64,000 nt of DNA from Pseudogemmobacter faecipullorum (GCF_020539525.1 NZ_JACDXX010000011.1:97054-161053), one strand, 5' to 3'; shown: positions 1 through 9,627, numbered from the stretch's first letter. Translations and numbers: made by a program. Notes: a model not told the origin generated them from the letters alone.

Positions 1-674
1 TAAATGACACTTACAGCGATCTTGCCGCACGGGTGCAGGAGCAGATTGATGTGCCCTATCTGCTGCTCGATGCCTCATTTGCCCATATGCCTGAGGGGCT
101 CCGCCAGGCCGGTGCGATCCTCGCGGTGCCTGAACGGGCCGAGGCGCTGGCCAGCTATGCCGAGGCGACCCTGGCCGGGATCGATGCTCTTCTGGCCAGG
201 GTTCCTCAGGCCGGGCGGCCGCGCGTCTATCTGGCGCGTGGGCCCGAGGGGCTGGAAACTGCGCCGGGCGGCGCGATGAATGCCGAGATCATCGAACGCG
301 CGGGCGGGCGCAATGTGGTTGAGGCCTCGGCAGCCGGGCTGGTCACCGTTTCGCCCGAGCAGCTACAGGCCTGGGCCCCGGAGATCATCCTGACCATGGA
401 TAAGGATTTTGCCGCGAATGTGGCGGCTATGCCGGAATGGCAGGGCATCCCGGCGGTGATGAATGGCCGGGTCTATCTCGCGCCAGCCGCGCCTTTCGGC
501 TTTATTGACGCGCCACCTTCGGTCAATCGGCTGATCGGTCTCAGATGGCTGGCGCATCAGTTTTTCCCGGACCGGGCTGAGGGCGATCTGCACCAGGAGA
601 TCATAGAGTTTTATCAGCTTTTCTATGGGGTAAGCCTGGATGAGGCGGCGGTCAGGGCATTGCTCGGTGCGTGA
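1..674 (+). CDS. Iron-siderophore/B12-type ABC transporter periplasmic binding protein (5' end missing)
   Basis: This is the C-terminal part of a periplasmic binding protein that delivers a ferric siderophore, haem or cobalamin-type ligand to the permease encoded next. The frame is open from base 3 to the stop at 672-674, giving 223 visible residues; the start and signal peptide lie outside the window. The sequence shows the second lobe of the helical-backbone fold, with NAEIIERAGGRNV followed by the typical WAPEIILTMD strand. The stop lies inside the 5' end of the permease gene, so the two are translationally coupled. The substrate cannot be told from sequence alone. Confidence 0.85.
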   Translation, partial: NDTYSDLAARVQEQIDVPYLLLDASFAHMPEGLRQAGAILAVPERAEALASYAEATLAGIDALLARVPQAGRPRVYLARGPEGLETAPGGAMNAEIIERAGGRNVVEASAAGLVTVSPEQLQAWAPEIILTMDKDFAANVAAMPEWQGIPAVMNGRVYLAPAAPFGFIDAPPSVNRLIGLRWLAHQFFPDRAEGDLHQEIIEFYQLFYGVSLDEAAVRALLGA

Positions 675-1656
675 TCGCGGCCTGATTGCCCTGCTGGTTC
701 TGGCGCTGTGCCTCGCCCTGGTTCTGGGGGTGGCAACCGGGCCATTCACCCTGTCTCCGGGCCAGATTTTTGCCACGCTGACCGGCGGGGGCGATATGCA
801 GAGCCAGATTGTGCTCTGGAATATCCGCCTGCCGCGGGTGCTGGCGGCCTTGATCATCGGCGCGGCGCTGGCCGCCTCGGGGGCGGCCTTTCAGACCGCT
901 TTTCGCAATCCGCTGGTCTCGCCTGATATCCTCGGCGTCTCAGTCGGGGCTGGCTTTGGTGCGGTGCTTGGCATTTTGCTGGGGCTGCCGGTGCTGCTGA
1001 TCCAGCTCAGCGGTTTTGCCGCCGGTCTGGGCGTGGTGGCGCTTGTGCTTTTGCTGTCTTTGTCCTTGCAGCCTGGCGGCGATGCGCTGGTCATGGTGCT
1101 CTGCGGCATCGCGATCAGCGCCCTGGCGGGATCGGGCATCGCGCTGGTCAAGCTGCTCGCCGATCCCGAGCAGCAATTGCCCGCCATCACTTTCTGGCTG
1201 ATGGGCAGCCTCGCCGGGGTGAAACGCAATGACATCTGGCTGGCGCTGCCACCCATTCTGCTCGGCTTCATCCCGCTTTTGCTGTTGCGCTGGCGTATTG
1301 GCCTGCTGGCGCTTGGCGATGATGAGGCCAGGTCCATGGGGGTGGCCGCGGGCAAGATGCGGCTGCTGGTCATCCTTTGCGCCACGCTTATGACTGCCGC
1401 AGCGGTTTCGCTCTCCGGTGTGATCGGCTGGATCGGCCTGATGGTCCCGCATATGGCGCGCATGATCAGCAGCCCGCGTTTTGACCGTCTGTTGCCGGTC
1501 GCCACCCTGCTGGGCGCAGGGTTCATGGTGCTGGTCGACACCCTGGCGCGCAGCATTGCCAGCACCGAAGTACCGCTCGGCATCCTGACCGCGGTGCTGG
1601 GCGCGCCGCTCTTCGTCTGGATCCTCGCCCGGCAGAATACCATGGTGGCGCCATGA
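640..1656 (+). CDS. FecCD-family ABC transporter permease
   Basis: This is the inner-membrane permease of the iron/cobalamin-type importer (FecCD/BtuC family), 338 residues from ATG 640. A GTG at 667 would give only an 8-base overlap with the upstream stop and start just before the first membrane helix, so it may be the true start. About nine or ten hydrophobic segments are visible. The family segment NPLVSPDILGVS lies near residue 90, and GVIGWIGLMVPHMAR, which contacts the ATPase, lies near residue 260. It overlaps the ATPase gene by four bases (ATGA), so binding protein, permease and ATPase form one operon. Confidence 0.93.
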   Translation: MRRRSGHCSVRDRGLIALLVLALCLALVLGVATGPFTLSPGQIFATLTGGGDMQSQIVLWNIRLPRVLAALIIGAALAASGAAFQTAFRNPLVSPDILGVSVGAGFGAVLGILLGLPVLLIQLSGFAAGLGVVALVLLLSLSLQPGGDALVMVLCGIAISALAGSGIALVKLLADPEQQLPAITFWLMGSLAGVKRNDIWLALPPILLGFIPLLLLRWRIGLLALGDDEARSMGVAAGKMRLLVILCATLMTAAAVSLSGVIGWIGLMVPHMARMISSPRFDRLLPVATLLGAGFMVLVDTLARSIASTEVPLGILTAVLGAPLFVWILARQNTMVAP

Positions 1657-2438
1657 CGCCGCTGCTGGAAACCCGTCATCTGAGCGTCGGCTATCGCAGC
1701 GGGGCAGTGCTTTCAGATATCAGCCTGAGCCTCTGTGCCGGGCAGGTTCTGTGCTTGCTGGGGCCGAATGGAACCGGAAAAACCACGCTGTTTCGCAGCC
1801 TGCTGGGTATTCTTCCGGCGCTTTCGGGTGAGATCCTGCTAGAGGGCAGGCCAATCGGGGCCCTGCGCCGGCGAGAGGTCGCGGCCTGCTTCGCCCATGT
1901 GCCGCAATCGCTTGACACCCGCTTTGGCTTTCAGGCGCTGGATCTGGTGCTGATGGGGGCTTCGGCCCGCCTCGGCCTGCTGGCCCAGCCGGGAAAGCCC
2001 GAGCAGAACCGGGCCCTGGCCGCGATGGAAGAGCTGGGCATTGCCGATCTGGCGCCTGTGTCGGTTTGCGCGCTTTCGGGCGGGCAGCGCCAGATGGTGC
2101 TGCTTGCGCGGGCTCTGGCGCAGAATGCATCGGCCATCATCATGGATGAGCCGACCGCAAGCCTCGATTTTGCCAATCGCCACCGGGTGCTGCAGGCCAT
2201 TCTCAGGCTGAAAGCCAAGGGTATCGCAATCCTGCTCTCGACGCATGATCCGGATCAGGCGGCGATGATCGGCGATCAGGCGCTGCTGGCGGGCAAAGGC
2301 GGTGTGGTTGCCAATGGCCCGGTTGCGACCGCCTTGTCAGAGGCCAGCCTCTCAGCGGTCTATGGGATCGCGCTGCGCGAAGAGCGCCTGTCAGGCGGCG
2401 CGCGTCATTTTCGGGCGGCGCAGCTGGCCCGGCGATGA
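1653..2438 (+). CDS. FepC/FhuC-type ABC transporter ATPase
   Basis: This cytoplasmic ATPase (261 residues) energises the iron-siderophore/B12-type importer. Walker A is GPNGTGKTT at about residues 38-46, the signature LSGGQRQ lies near 141, and Walker B is IIMDEPTASLDF near 162, followed by the switch histidine in STHDPDQ. The start overlaps the permease stop. It is the last gene of the operon; about 200 bases follow before the next gene, with no clear terminator. Family assignment is secure; the metal chelate carried is not. Confidence 0.93.
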   Translation: MTPLLETRHLSVGYRSGAVLSDISLSLCAGQVLCLLGPNGTGKTTLFRSLLGILPALSGEILLEGRPIGALRRREVAACFAHVPQSLDTRFGFQALDLVLMGASARLGLLAQPGKPEQNRALAAMEELGIADLAPVSVCALSGGQRQMVLLARALAQNASAIIMDEPTASLDFANRHRVLQAILRLKAKGIAILLSTHDPDQAAMIGDQALLAGKGGVVANGPVATALSEASLSAVYGIALREERLSGGARHFRAAQLARR

Positions 2439-2638
2439 GCGCCGGCTGGTATTGCCGGGCGGCTGAAGCCTGGCCACCCGAACGCGGGGAATTCATCTGT
2501 CTGCTCTCTTAAATATGCCGCAGCGGGCTGATTTCTTAGGATGCGGGCGGGCCACAGACTTGACCCTGCTCTGGCGAGGAAGGATAGGCTGGGGCAGGGC
2601 GCGGGAGAGCACGCCGGTACAGCACAGAGAGCAAGCGA

Positions 2639-3868
2639 TTGTCAGGAAAAGGCAGCAATTCTGCCAGGCTGCGGCAGTATAATGAGCGTGTCATCCTTCA
2701 GTCCCTGCGCCATCAGCGTGAGGCTTCCAAATCCGATCTGGCCCGCATCGCGCATCTGACCCCGGCGGCAGTTGCCGATATTATTGATGGGCTGGAACAG
2801 GCGGGTTTCGTCAGGCAGCTTGGCAAAAGGCTGGGCAGGCGCGGCTCGCCCTCGGTGCTCTATGCGGTGAACCCAACCCGGCTCTACAGCATCGGCATCA
2901 GGATCGGCCGCCGCGCGACAGAGGCGGTGATGCTGGATTTCACCGGTGAGATCTGCGCCCGGATCGGGCAGGATTATGATTTTCCGGACCCGGTCCGGGT
3001 GCGGCGGGCGGGCAATGCCGCGATCCAGGAGTTCTGCGCCCGGGTCAGCCGGGTGCCGGGGGCGACTGTCGCGGGGCTTGGCATTGCCGCCCCCTATTTT
3101 CTGGGCAGCTGGAGCGAGACGCTTGGCTTTCCCGAAGATCTCGGCAGCCGCTGGCAGTCGATCGATCTGATGACGTTCTTCGACAGTGGCGAGATGCCGG
3201 TTTTTGTCGAGAATGATGCCACTGCCGCTGCCCATGCCGAGCTGGTACTTGGCGCGGGCATGCGGTTTCGCGATTTCATGCATATTTCGATTGATACTTT
3301 TATCGGTGGCGGCCTGGTGCTTGATGGCAGGGTACATACCGGGCCGCATGGCAATAGTGCGGCCCTGGGGCCGCTGCCGGTCTCGCCCTCGGGGTTAAGT
3401 ACGGCGGCGGTGCCGTCTGCGCACCGCACCAGCCTGATGCACCGCGCCTCGGTCTATGTGCTGCTGGATCATCTGCAGGCACAGGGGCTGAAGATCAGCC
3501 GGGTCCGGGGGCTGGATCCCCTGCCCGATGCGGCCCGCCAGCCGGTGCGGGACTGGTGTCTCGACTGTGCCGGGGCGCTGGCCGAGGCGATCCTCGCGAT
3601 CACCTCTGTCATCGATCTCAGGGCGATCATCATTGACAGTATTCTGCCGCGCAATCTGCATCTTGAACTGCTGGCCCTGGTGCAGGCGCGGTTTTCCGCG
3701 ACTGCGGCAGAGGGGATCGTCGCGCCGGAGCTGATGGGGGGCGGGTTTGGCGCCCTCGCCTCGCCGGTGGGGGCGGCAACCCTGCCGGTCTCGGCGCTGC
3801 TCGCGCCGGATTCCAGCGTGCTGATGCTGGGCGAGCGGTCAGATGCCCTGGCCGGGCGGCTGTCCTGA
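2639..3868 (+). CDS. ROK-family transcriptional regulator
   Basis: This 409-residue protein has an N-terminal winged helix-turn-helix at about residues 15-75, containing the recognition region SDLARIAHLTPAAVADII. A ROK (repressor/ORF/kinase) sugar-binding fold follows, with VFVENDATAAAHAE near residue 190. The start used is TTG 2639; no in-frame ATG lies near it. It converges with the response regulator gene on the other strand. In rhizobia the frc fructose locus is also controlled by a ROK protein (FrcR), so regulation of the neighbouring sugar importer is a reasonable inference. The direct sugar ligand is unknown. Confidence 0.85.
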   Translation: MSGKGSNSARLRQYNERVILQSLRHQREASKSDLARIAHLTPAAVADIIDGLEQAGFVRQLGKRLGRRGSPSVLYAVNPTRLYSIGIRIGRRATEAVMLDFTGEICARIGQDYDFPDPVRVRRAGNAAIQEFCARVSRVPGATVAGLGIAAPYFLGSWSETLGFPEDLGSRWQSIDLMTFFDSGEMPVFVENDATAAAHAELVLGAGMRFRDFMHISIDTFIGGGLVLDGRVHTGPHGNSAALGPLPVSPSGLSTAAVPSAHRTSLMHRASVYVLLDHLQAQGLKISRVRGLDPLPDAARQPVRDWCLDCAGALAEAILAITSVIDLRAIIIDSILPRNLHLELLALVQARFSATAAEGIVAPELMGGGFGALASPVGAATLPVSALLAPDSSVLMLGERSDALAGRLS

Positions 3869-3876
3869 GCTGCGCC

Positions 3877-4626
3877 TCACCCGGCTGAGACCACCTCAAC
3901 CGCGCCCGCGAAATGATAGCCGATGGCGCGTTCGGTCATGATCAGCCTCGGATGGGCGGGGTCGGGTTCGATCTTGCGCCGGAGCCGCAGGATCAGCACG
4001 TCAATCGTGCGCTCATAAACCGCATCATGGCCGCGCCGCGTCATATCCAGCAGCTGGCCACGCGACAGCACCCGGCCATGTGCCGCCAGCAAGGCCGCCA
4101 GCAGGTCAAATTCACCAACCGTCAGCTCGACAGCATTGCCTTTTGGATCGGTCAGTCTGCGGCGCAGCTTGTCGAACGCCCAGCCATCGAACCGGAAGCC
4201 TTCGCGCAGCGGCTGCCCGGCCACTGCAGCGGGCAGCGCAGCGCCGGTGCTGCGGCGCAACACCGCCCGGATCCGGGCGGCCAGCTCGCGCAGACTATAG
4301 GGTTTGACCAGATAGTCATCGGCGCCGATCTCAAGCCCGACCACCCGGTCGATCTCGGAGCCGCGCCCGGTCAGGATGATGATCGGGATCTGGTGCAGGG
4401 CCCGCACCCGCGCCGCCAGTGCCAGCCCGTCTTCATCGGGCAGGCCCAGATCGAGCAGGACGAGCGCGGGCGTTTCCCCGGCGAGCAGCTCGGCAAGCTC
4501 GCGCGCCCTGGGGCAGGGGCGGGGCAGATAACCTTCGGCCTCGAGAAATTCACAGAGCAGCGCTGCCTGGGCCGGATCATCCTCGACCACTGCGATGCTC
4601 TGCCGGATCCCGGCTGCGGGGGTCAC
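3877..4626 (-). CDS. OmpR/TorR-type two-component response regulator
   Basis: This 249-residue DNA-binding response regulator has a receiver domain at residues 10-120 and a C-terminal winged helix at about 150-240. The phospho-acceptor is Asp59 in LVLLDLGLPDEDG, the acidic pocket is EDD at 15-17, and the conserved Lys108 sits in LVKPYS. The ATG overlaps the stop of the upstream binding protein gene by four bases, so the pair is co-translated. No histidine kinase gene adjoins it; the nearest is the hybrid kinase at 10623-13235, across the sugar importer. TorR has the same OmpR-type architecture. Confidence 0.92.
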   Translation of the reverse strand: MTPAAGIRQSIAVVEDDPAQAALLCEFLEAEGYLPRPCPRARELAELLAGETPALVLLDLGLPDEDGLALAARVRALHQIPIIILTGRGSEIDRVVGLEIGADDYLVKPYSLRELAARIRAVLRRSTGAALPAAVAGQPLREGFRFDGWAFDKLRRRLTDPKGNAVELTVGEFDLLAALLAAHGRVLSRGQLLDMTRRGHDAVYERTIDVLILRLRRKIEPDPAHPRLIMTERAIGYHFAGAVEVVSAG

Positions 4627-5603
4627 AGCGGATCCATCCAGTAATTCGTGACCTTCGCCAGCATCTCGCGGGTGAGCAGCTGCACCGGAACCGTCAGCTC
4701 GCGTTCTGCGACAGTCTCTCCGCGCCAGAGCGCCATGGCGGTGGTCATCACCTGATCGGCCATCGCTTTGGGATATTGCGCCACGCTGGCCACCAGCAGG
4801 CTGCCCTCCTCGGCCATGGCGCGGATCCCTTCGGGCGAGGCATCGACCGAGACGATGAAGAACTCATTGCGGCCCGCCTCGCGCGCAGCCTGTAAAACGC
4901 CAAGCGAGGTCGGGTCGTTGAAGGAAAACACCGCATCAATATGCGGCAGACGCGGCAGAAGCTGGGACATATAGGTCAGCCCGCCGAGGCGGCTGCCGCC
5001 GGAATCGCCATATTCGGTCAGGATGGTGATACCAGGATGCTGGTCCAGCACCGCCTCGCAGCCGGCGTTGCGGTCGAAGACCGCCGAAACCGGCGGACCA
5101 TAGAGGATCAGCACATTGCCCCGCCCGCCCAGTCGTTCGGTGATATAGTCACAGGCGATCCGCCCGGCCTCGAAATTGTCTGAGGTCACAAAAGCATCTG
5201 CCCCCGCGGCTTTAACATCAACCGCAATCACCGGTATCCTGGCGGTACGGGCCTCGGCAATCACCCCGGAAAGCCCGGTTGTATTGACCGCATTCACGAT
5301 CAGGAAATCTGCGCCGGCCAGCACCGCATCGCGGATCTGGCGTTGCTGGCGGTTCAGATCATAGCCGCTGGAGCGGACCACGACCTCGGTCCCGGGCGAA
5401 GCCTCTGCGAGACTGGTTTCGATCTGGCGCGCCAGATGGGCAAAAAACGGATTGGAGAGATCAGCAATAATCACCTCGACCAGGCGGGGGGCCTGCGGGG
5501 TCTCGGCCAGAACCGGGGGCGCAGCTGTCAGCGCGATCAGCCACAGCGGGGCCAGCCGCCGCTGCAGTCGCGTGAAATAGCGGACTACCGGCCTCATGCA
5601 CAT
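4623..5603 (-). CDS. TorT/RbsB-like periplasmic binding protein coupled to a response regulator
   Basis: This 326-residue protein has an N-terminal signal peptide (likely cleavage after Ala33, VLA) and a type 1 periplasmic binding fold of the RbsB/LacI class, with DLSNPFFAHLARQIE near residues 49-63. It lies downstream of a complete sugar importer that already has its own binding protein, and its stop overlaps the response regulator start. In the TMAO-sensing TorT/TorS/TorR system such a protein is a sensor subunit and not a transport subunit; that role is inferred here from gene context. It could instead be a second transport receptor. Confidence 0.8.
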   Translation of the reverse strand: MCMRPVVRYFTRLQRRLAPLWLIALTAAPPVLAETPQAPRLVEVIIADLSNPFFAHLARQIETSLAEASPGTEVVVRSSGYDLNRQQRQIRDAVLAGADFLIVNAVNTTGLSGVIAEARTARIPVIAVDVKAAGADAFVTSDNFEAGRIACDYITERLGGRGNVLILYGPPVSAVFDRNAGCEAVLDQHPGITILTEYGDSGGSRLGGLTYMSQLLPRLPHIDAVFSFNDPTSLGVLQAAREAGRNEFFIVSVDASPEGIRAMAEEGSLLVASVAQYPKAMADQVMTTAMALWRGETVAERELTVPVQLLTREMLAKVTNYWMDPL

Positions 5604-5742
5604 CCTCCCTCAGCCGGAGGCTAATGAAAAAGGCGGCGGTTGCAAGCTCCGTAAGATGAAGCCTGAACCGCCGCAGCAGATACGGGGTCTGGCGGGCTGG
5701 ACTATGGCTGCGGCCCCCCCGCTTAACTCCCGTCAGTTTACC

Positions 5743-6711
5743 TTAGTCTGTAACGGCAGGGTCACTGGCCCAGCCGATATAATCGGCGATGTTTTCACGG
5801 GTCACGAGCTTCGAATCCATCAGCTCGACCGGCGCGGCAAGTTCTTCGCCCTGCAGCACTTTCACCCCCAGATCGACCGCGCGCCGCGCCATGTCATAGG
5901 GGTTTTGCGAGGCCGAGGCCTCGATCATCACGGCGCCCGCATCTTTCAGCGCAACCTCGATATCGGGCGCACCATCAACGGCGGAGATGATGATGCCACT
6001 GCGGCCCTGCTGACGGGCTGCCAGATCCGTGCCGATCGCCTGGGGATCATTGATGGCAAAAACCGCGTCAATATCGGCAAAGCGAACCAGATGCGACTGC
6101 ATCACATTCATCCCGCCTTCGCGCGTGCCTTTGCCATCCTGGTCTGAGGAGAGAATTGTGATGCCCGGCGCCGCCTCCAGGGCCGATTTGCAGCCATTGA
6201 CCCGGTCGATCACCGCCGAAACCTGCGGGCCGTTCTGGATGATGACATTGCCCTCGCCCTTCAGCTTGTCGACGATATACTGGCAGGCGATTTCTCCGGC
6301 CTGAACATTATTGGTGGTCACCACGGCATCCGCCCCTTCCGCGAAGGTATCCACCGCCACCACAACGATCCCCGCCTCCTGCGCGCGTCTGATCGCCGGG
6401 CCGATCGCCGAGGCATCTGCCGGGTTGAGCAGGATCAGATCCACCCCGGCCGAGATGAAATTATCGATCTGGCTGAACTGTTTGGCGATGTCATAATCAT
6501 AGCCGAAGGCCATGACCTGGACATCGGGATTGACCTTCTTTGCCTCGGCCTCGGCGCCGCGCGCCAGGGCGACAAAGAAGGGATTGCTCATCGTGCCGAG
6601 CGAAATGCCGATCCGCTCAAGCTTTTTATCTGCCACCGGCTCTTCGGCCAGCACCGGGCCAGCGAGCAGCGCCAGGGTGGCAACCCCTGCCATCAGCGTG
6701 TGTCTGAACAT
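5743..6711 (-). CDS. frcB: Sugar ABC transporter periplasmic binding protein, RbsB/FrcB-like
   Basis: This is the substrate receptor of the sugar importer, 322 residues. The start chosen is the ATG at 6711, which has GGGAGGAG seven bases upstream; an upstream in-frame ATG at 6738 lacks one. A signal peptide ends at about residue 22 (VLA). The mature part has the RbsB fold, with GTMSNPFFVALARGAE near residue 40 and AINDPQAIG further on. It follows the permease gene after an 80-base gap holding a strong hairpin (6742-6776). Similarity to ribose, fructose and related sugar receptors is clear; the exact sugar is not. Confidence 0.85.
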   Translation of the reverse strand: MFRHTLMAGVATLALLAGPVLAEEPVADKKLERIGISLGTMSNPFFVALARGAEAEAKKVNPDVQVMAFGYDYDIAKQFSQIDNFISAGVDLILLNPADASAIGPAIRRAQEAGIVVVAVDTFAEGADAVVTTNNVQAGEIACQYIVDKLKGEGNVIIQNGPQVSAVIDRVNGCKSALEAAPGITILSSDQDGKGTREGGMNVMQSHLVRFADIDAVFAINDPQAIGTDLAARQQGRSGIIISAVDGAPDIEVALKDAGAVMIEASASQNPYDMARRAVDLGVKVLQGEELAAPVELMDSKLVTRENIADYIGWASDPAVTD

Positions 6712-6741
6712 GAAATCTCTCCTCCCGGGTCTGAACATGGG

Positions 6742-6776
6742 GGCCGGATGCAGTTGACCCGCCTGTGCATCCGGCC
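6742..6776 (-). repeat. Intercistronic stem-loop between permease and binding-protein genes
   Basis: A perfect 11-base inverted repeat, GGCCGGATGCA (6742-6752) and TGCATCCGGCC (6766-6776), with a 13-base loop. There is no T run after it on the minus strand, so it looks more like an mRNA-stabilising or processing hairpin than a terminator. It sits just upstream of the ribosome site of the binding protein gene, whose product usually has to exceed the membrane subunits. Confidence 0.7.
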
Positions 6777-6791
6777 TGCTGCTTCCCGGCC

Positions 6792-7805
6792 TCAGGTCCG
6801 GGCAGAATCCCTCTGACGCAACCGGTCGAGCGCCACGGCGCCGATGATCACCAGACCCTTGATCACATATTGCCAGATGTCCGAGACCCCGATCAGCACA
6901 AGGCCGTTCGACAGAACCGCGATGATCAGCGCCCCGACCAGCGTGCCCCAGATCGAACCCACGCCGCCGACAAAGGATGTGCCGCCGAGGATGACCGCCG
7001 CGATGGCGTCGAGCTCATAGGCCTGACCCAGCTGCAGCCCGTTCGCGGCGTAAAGCCGGGTTGAGAGCATCACCCCGCCAAGCCCGGCGCAAAGGCCCGA
7101 AATGCCGTAAACGATCAGATAGATGCGTGGCACTTTGATGCCCGAGAGCCGCGCCGCCGCCTCATTGCCGCCGACCGAATAGATATGGGTGCCGAGCACG
7201 GTACGCTTGAGCACAAACCAGGAGACCAGGATCACCAGCAGCGCAATCACGGCCAGCCAGGGCAGCGAGAAGATGCCCGGAATAAGCGGGATCGCGCCAT
7301 TGCCGATAAAGGCAAAGGGGATTTCGGGATTGAAGATCGTGGTATCATTGCCCATCAGCCGGGCGATGCCGCGCACGGCGGTCATGGCGCCAAGTGTCAC
7401 GATGAAGGGTGGCAGCTTCAGGGATGAGATCAGTAAACCGTTCAGCATGCCGAAACCAAGTCCGGTGCCAAGTGCTGCAAAAATCCAGAAAGAGCTGAGC
7501 CCGGGCATATTCGAGACAATCAGCCCGGCCATCGCCGCCGCCGCGAGCACCGAGCCGACCGAGAGGTCGATCCCCGCCGTCAGGATGACAAAGGTCATCC
7601 CCGCCGCCAGAACGATATTCACCGCAGCCTGCTGAAGCACCACCGAGATATTCTGACCGGTGAAGAAACGCCCCTCCGACAGAAAATGGAAGCCGATCGC
7701 CACCACGATCAGGACCGGCAACATGCCAAGTGTCGCGATCATTGCCTTCAGCCGCCGCTGCCGTTCGGCCATGCTGACCCCGATTTCTGTCTCCGTTGAG
7801 CTCAT
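6792..7805 (-). CDS. frcC: Sugar ABC transporter permease, RbsC/FrcC-like
   Basis: This 337-residue inner-membrane permease of the ribose/fructose class has about eight to ten hydrophobic segments. It shows the family block AAGMTFVILTAGIDLSVGS near residue 70 and the coupling region near residues 215-235. The ATG has GGAGGAGCAGG close upstream. It lies between the ATPase (122-base gap, with a small hairpin at 7898-7920) and the binding protein, all on the minus strand. The order ATPase, permease, binding protein is reversed relative to the rhizobial frcBCA genes. Confidence 0.9.
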   Translation of the reverse strand: MSSTETEIGVSMAERQRRLKAMIATLGMLPVLIVVAIGFHFLSEGRFFTGQNISVVLQQAAVNIVLAAGMTFVILTAGIDLSVGSVLAAAAMAGLIVSNMPGLSSFWIFAALGTGLGFGMLNGLLISSLKLPPFIVTLGAMTAVRGIARLMGNDTTIFNPEIPFAFIGNGAIPLIPGIFSLPWLAVIALLVILVSWFVLKRTVLGTHIYSVGGNEAAARLSGIKVPRIYLIVYGISGLCAGLGGVMLSTRLYAANGLQLGQAYELDAIAAVILGGTSFVGGVGSIWGTLVGALIIAVLSNGLVLIGVSDIWQYVIKGLVIIGAVALDRLRQRDSART

Positions 7806-7927
7806 ATCCTGCTCCTCCTCTCACCGCTGAAGTCCTGGCGCTGCCGGACGTGATGGCCCGGCAATGTGCAGGCGATACCGGCCATTCATTGTGTAACGCC
7901 GGACCAGAACAGGGTCCGGCTCTGGTC

Positions 7928-9451
7928 TCAGGCGGCGTTTGCCAGCCCGACCCCTGAGGCGAATGCCATGATATTTTCCTGGCTGGGCGCGATCCCGCTC
8001 TCGCCGCCAACCTCGCCGCTGATCCGGCCCTCATGCATGACCAGAATGCGGTCCGAGACACCGATCACCTCTGGCAGCTCGGATGAGATGACCAGGATCG
8101 CCACCCCCTCCCGGGCCAGCGCGTCAATGATGCGGTAAATCTCGGATTTCGCGCCGATATCTACGCCGCGTGTCGGCTCATCAAGGATCAGCACCCGGGG
8201 CCGGATCTGCAGCCAGCGCGACAGCAGCACCTTTTGCTGATTGCCGCCCGACAGCCCCCCGACCGGGAAACTGGCATTCGGCACCCGCACCGCGAGCGAG
8301 CGGATGGATTCATTCGCCCTTTCGCGGGCACGGCTGCGGTTCAGCAACATGCCCCAGCGCGCATCATCGCGCAAAACGCCGGTATTGATATTCTCTTCGC
8401 AGGACATGTCCAGAAACAGCCCGTCGCCGCGCCGGTCTTCGGTCAGATAGGCGACACGCGCGGCAATGGCATCCTGTGGCGACTGCGGTGCAAAGGCTTT
8501 GCCCTCCAGCCACATCTCCCCCGCTTTGCGCGGGCGTGCCCCGAACACCGCCTGGGCCAGTTCAGACCGGCCAGAGCCAACCAGCCCGGCCAGACCAACC
8601 ACCTCGCCCGCCCGCAGATCAAAGGAACAGCCATGCACGCGCCGGCCATCAGAGAGATCACGCACCTTAAGCATGATCGCGGCGGTCTTTGCCGCACCGC
8701 TGCTGGTCTTGGTATAAAGCGAGCTCAGCTCACGCCCGACCATGCGTTTCACAATCGCATCCGGCGAGGCCTCGGCCCGGTTCAGCGTTCCGGCATAGCT
8801 GCCGTCGCGCAGGATCGAGACCCGGTCGGCCAGCTCATAGACCTCGTTCATCCGATGCGAGATATAGACGATGGCCAGCCCCTCAGAGCGCAGCTGGCGG
8901 ATCATCGAGAACAGCCCTTCGGTTTCGCGTTCCGAAAGCGCGGTTGTTGGCTCATCCATGATCAGAATGCGTGAATCGGCATGCAGCGCGCGGGCAATCT
9001 CGACCAGCTGCTGATTGGCCACGTTCAGCGTGCCAACGATGGTCGAGGGTGCGAAATTTGCGCCAAGACGTCTGAGCACCGGCGCGGCCGAGGCCTGCAT
9101 TTCCGCCCGGCGCAGCACGCCGCCCCGGGCGAGCTCACGCCCGAGGAAAATATTCTCAGCCACCGACAGGTTTGGCGAAAGCGCCAGTTCCTGGTAGATG
9201 ATCGACACCCCCGCCGCCCGAGCACTGATCGGGCCGGTGATCTGCACCGGTTGGCCATCAATCAGGATCTCGGCCCCGGCATCGGGCCGGTAGGCCCCTG
9301 AGAGGATTTTCATCAGCGTGGATTTTCCGGCGCCGTTCTCTCCCATCAGCGCATGGATTTCGCCCGGATAAAGCGAGAGCTGCACATTGGACAGCGCCGT
9401 CACGCTGCCAAAGGTTTTCGAGACGTTCCTCATCTCCAGAACGGGCTGCAT
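7928..9451 (-). CDS. frcA: Sugar ABC transporter ATPase with two nucleotide-binding domains, RbsA/FrcA-like
   Basis: This 507-residue protein carries two ABC domains in tandem, as in RbsA, MglA and XylG. The first has an intact Walker [10 protein letters not shown] at about residues 38-46. The second has the degenerate P-loop GLVGSGRSE typical of the class, followed by LSGGNQQK and [11 protein letters not shown]. The start chosen is ATG 9451, with GGAGGAGACAGCG directly upstream; an upstream in-frame ATG at 9559 would add 36 residues that do not look like the family. It is the first gene of the ATPase-permease-receptor operon, since a terminator separates it from the kinase gene upstream. Confidence 0.93.
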   Translation of the reverse strand: MQPVLEMRNVSKTFGSVTALSNVQLSLYPGEIHALMGENGAGKSTLMKILSGAYRPDAGAEILIDGQPVQITGPISARAAGVSIIYQELALSPNLSVAENIFLGRELARGGVLRRAEMQASAAPVLRRLGANFAPSTIVGTLNVANQQLVEIARALHADSRILIMDEPTTALSERETEGLFSMIRQLRSEGLAIVYISHRMNEVYELADRVSILRDGSYAGTLNRAEASPDAIVKRMVGRELSSLYTKTSSGAAKTAAIMLKVRDLSDGRRVHGCSFDLRAGEVVGLAGLVGSGRSELAQAVFGARPRKAGEMWLEGKAFAPQSPQDAIAARVAYLTEDRRGDGLFLDMSCEENINTGVLRDDARWGMLLNRSRARERANESIRSLAVRVPNASFPVGGLSGGNQQKVLLSRWLQIRPRVLILDEPTRGVDIGAKSEIYRIIDALAREGVAILVISSELPEVIGVSDRILVMHEGRISGEVGGESGIAPSQENIMAFASGVGLANAA

Positions 9452-9493
9452 CGCTGTCTCCTCCCCTCCCGCCAGGCGGGACCTCTGCGCGAT

Positions 9494-9504
9494 GAAACCG
9501 TTTC
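9494..9504. promoter_or_regulatory. Putative operator palindrome upstream of the sugar importer operon
   Basis: GAAACCGTTTC is an 11-base near-perfect palindrome (GAAAC-C-GTTTC) about 45 bases upstream of the ATPase start. LacI-family sugar regulators bind sequences of this kind. The only repressor-like gene nearby is the ROK protein at 2639, so the cognate regulator is uncertain. Confidence 0.4.
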
Positions 9505-9580
9505 TATGTGAATGAATGATCTGCGATTTGGGGCAGGTTTGTTCATCATCCATTAACATTTATGCGGGCCCGGAACGGCA

Positions 9581-9605
9581 AAAGGCCCGCCAGGGGCGGG
9601 CCTTT
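9581..9605 (-). terminator. Rho-independent terminator of the sugar kinase gene
   Basis: A perfect 11-base stem, AAAGGCCCGCC (9581-9591) and GGCGGGCCTTT (9595-9605), with a 3-base loop. On the minus strand it is followed by TTTT. It lies 23 bases beyond the kinase stop and separates that gene from the ATPase operon. Confidence 0.85.
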
Positions 9606-9627
9606 CATCGCGGGCGGCTGCCAGCGA

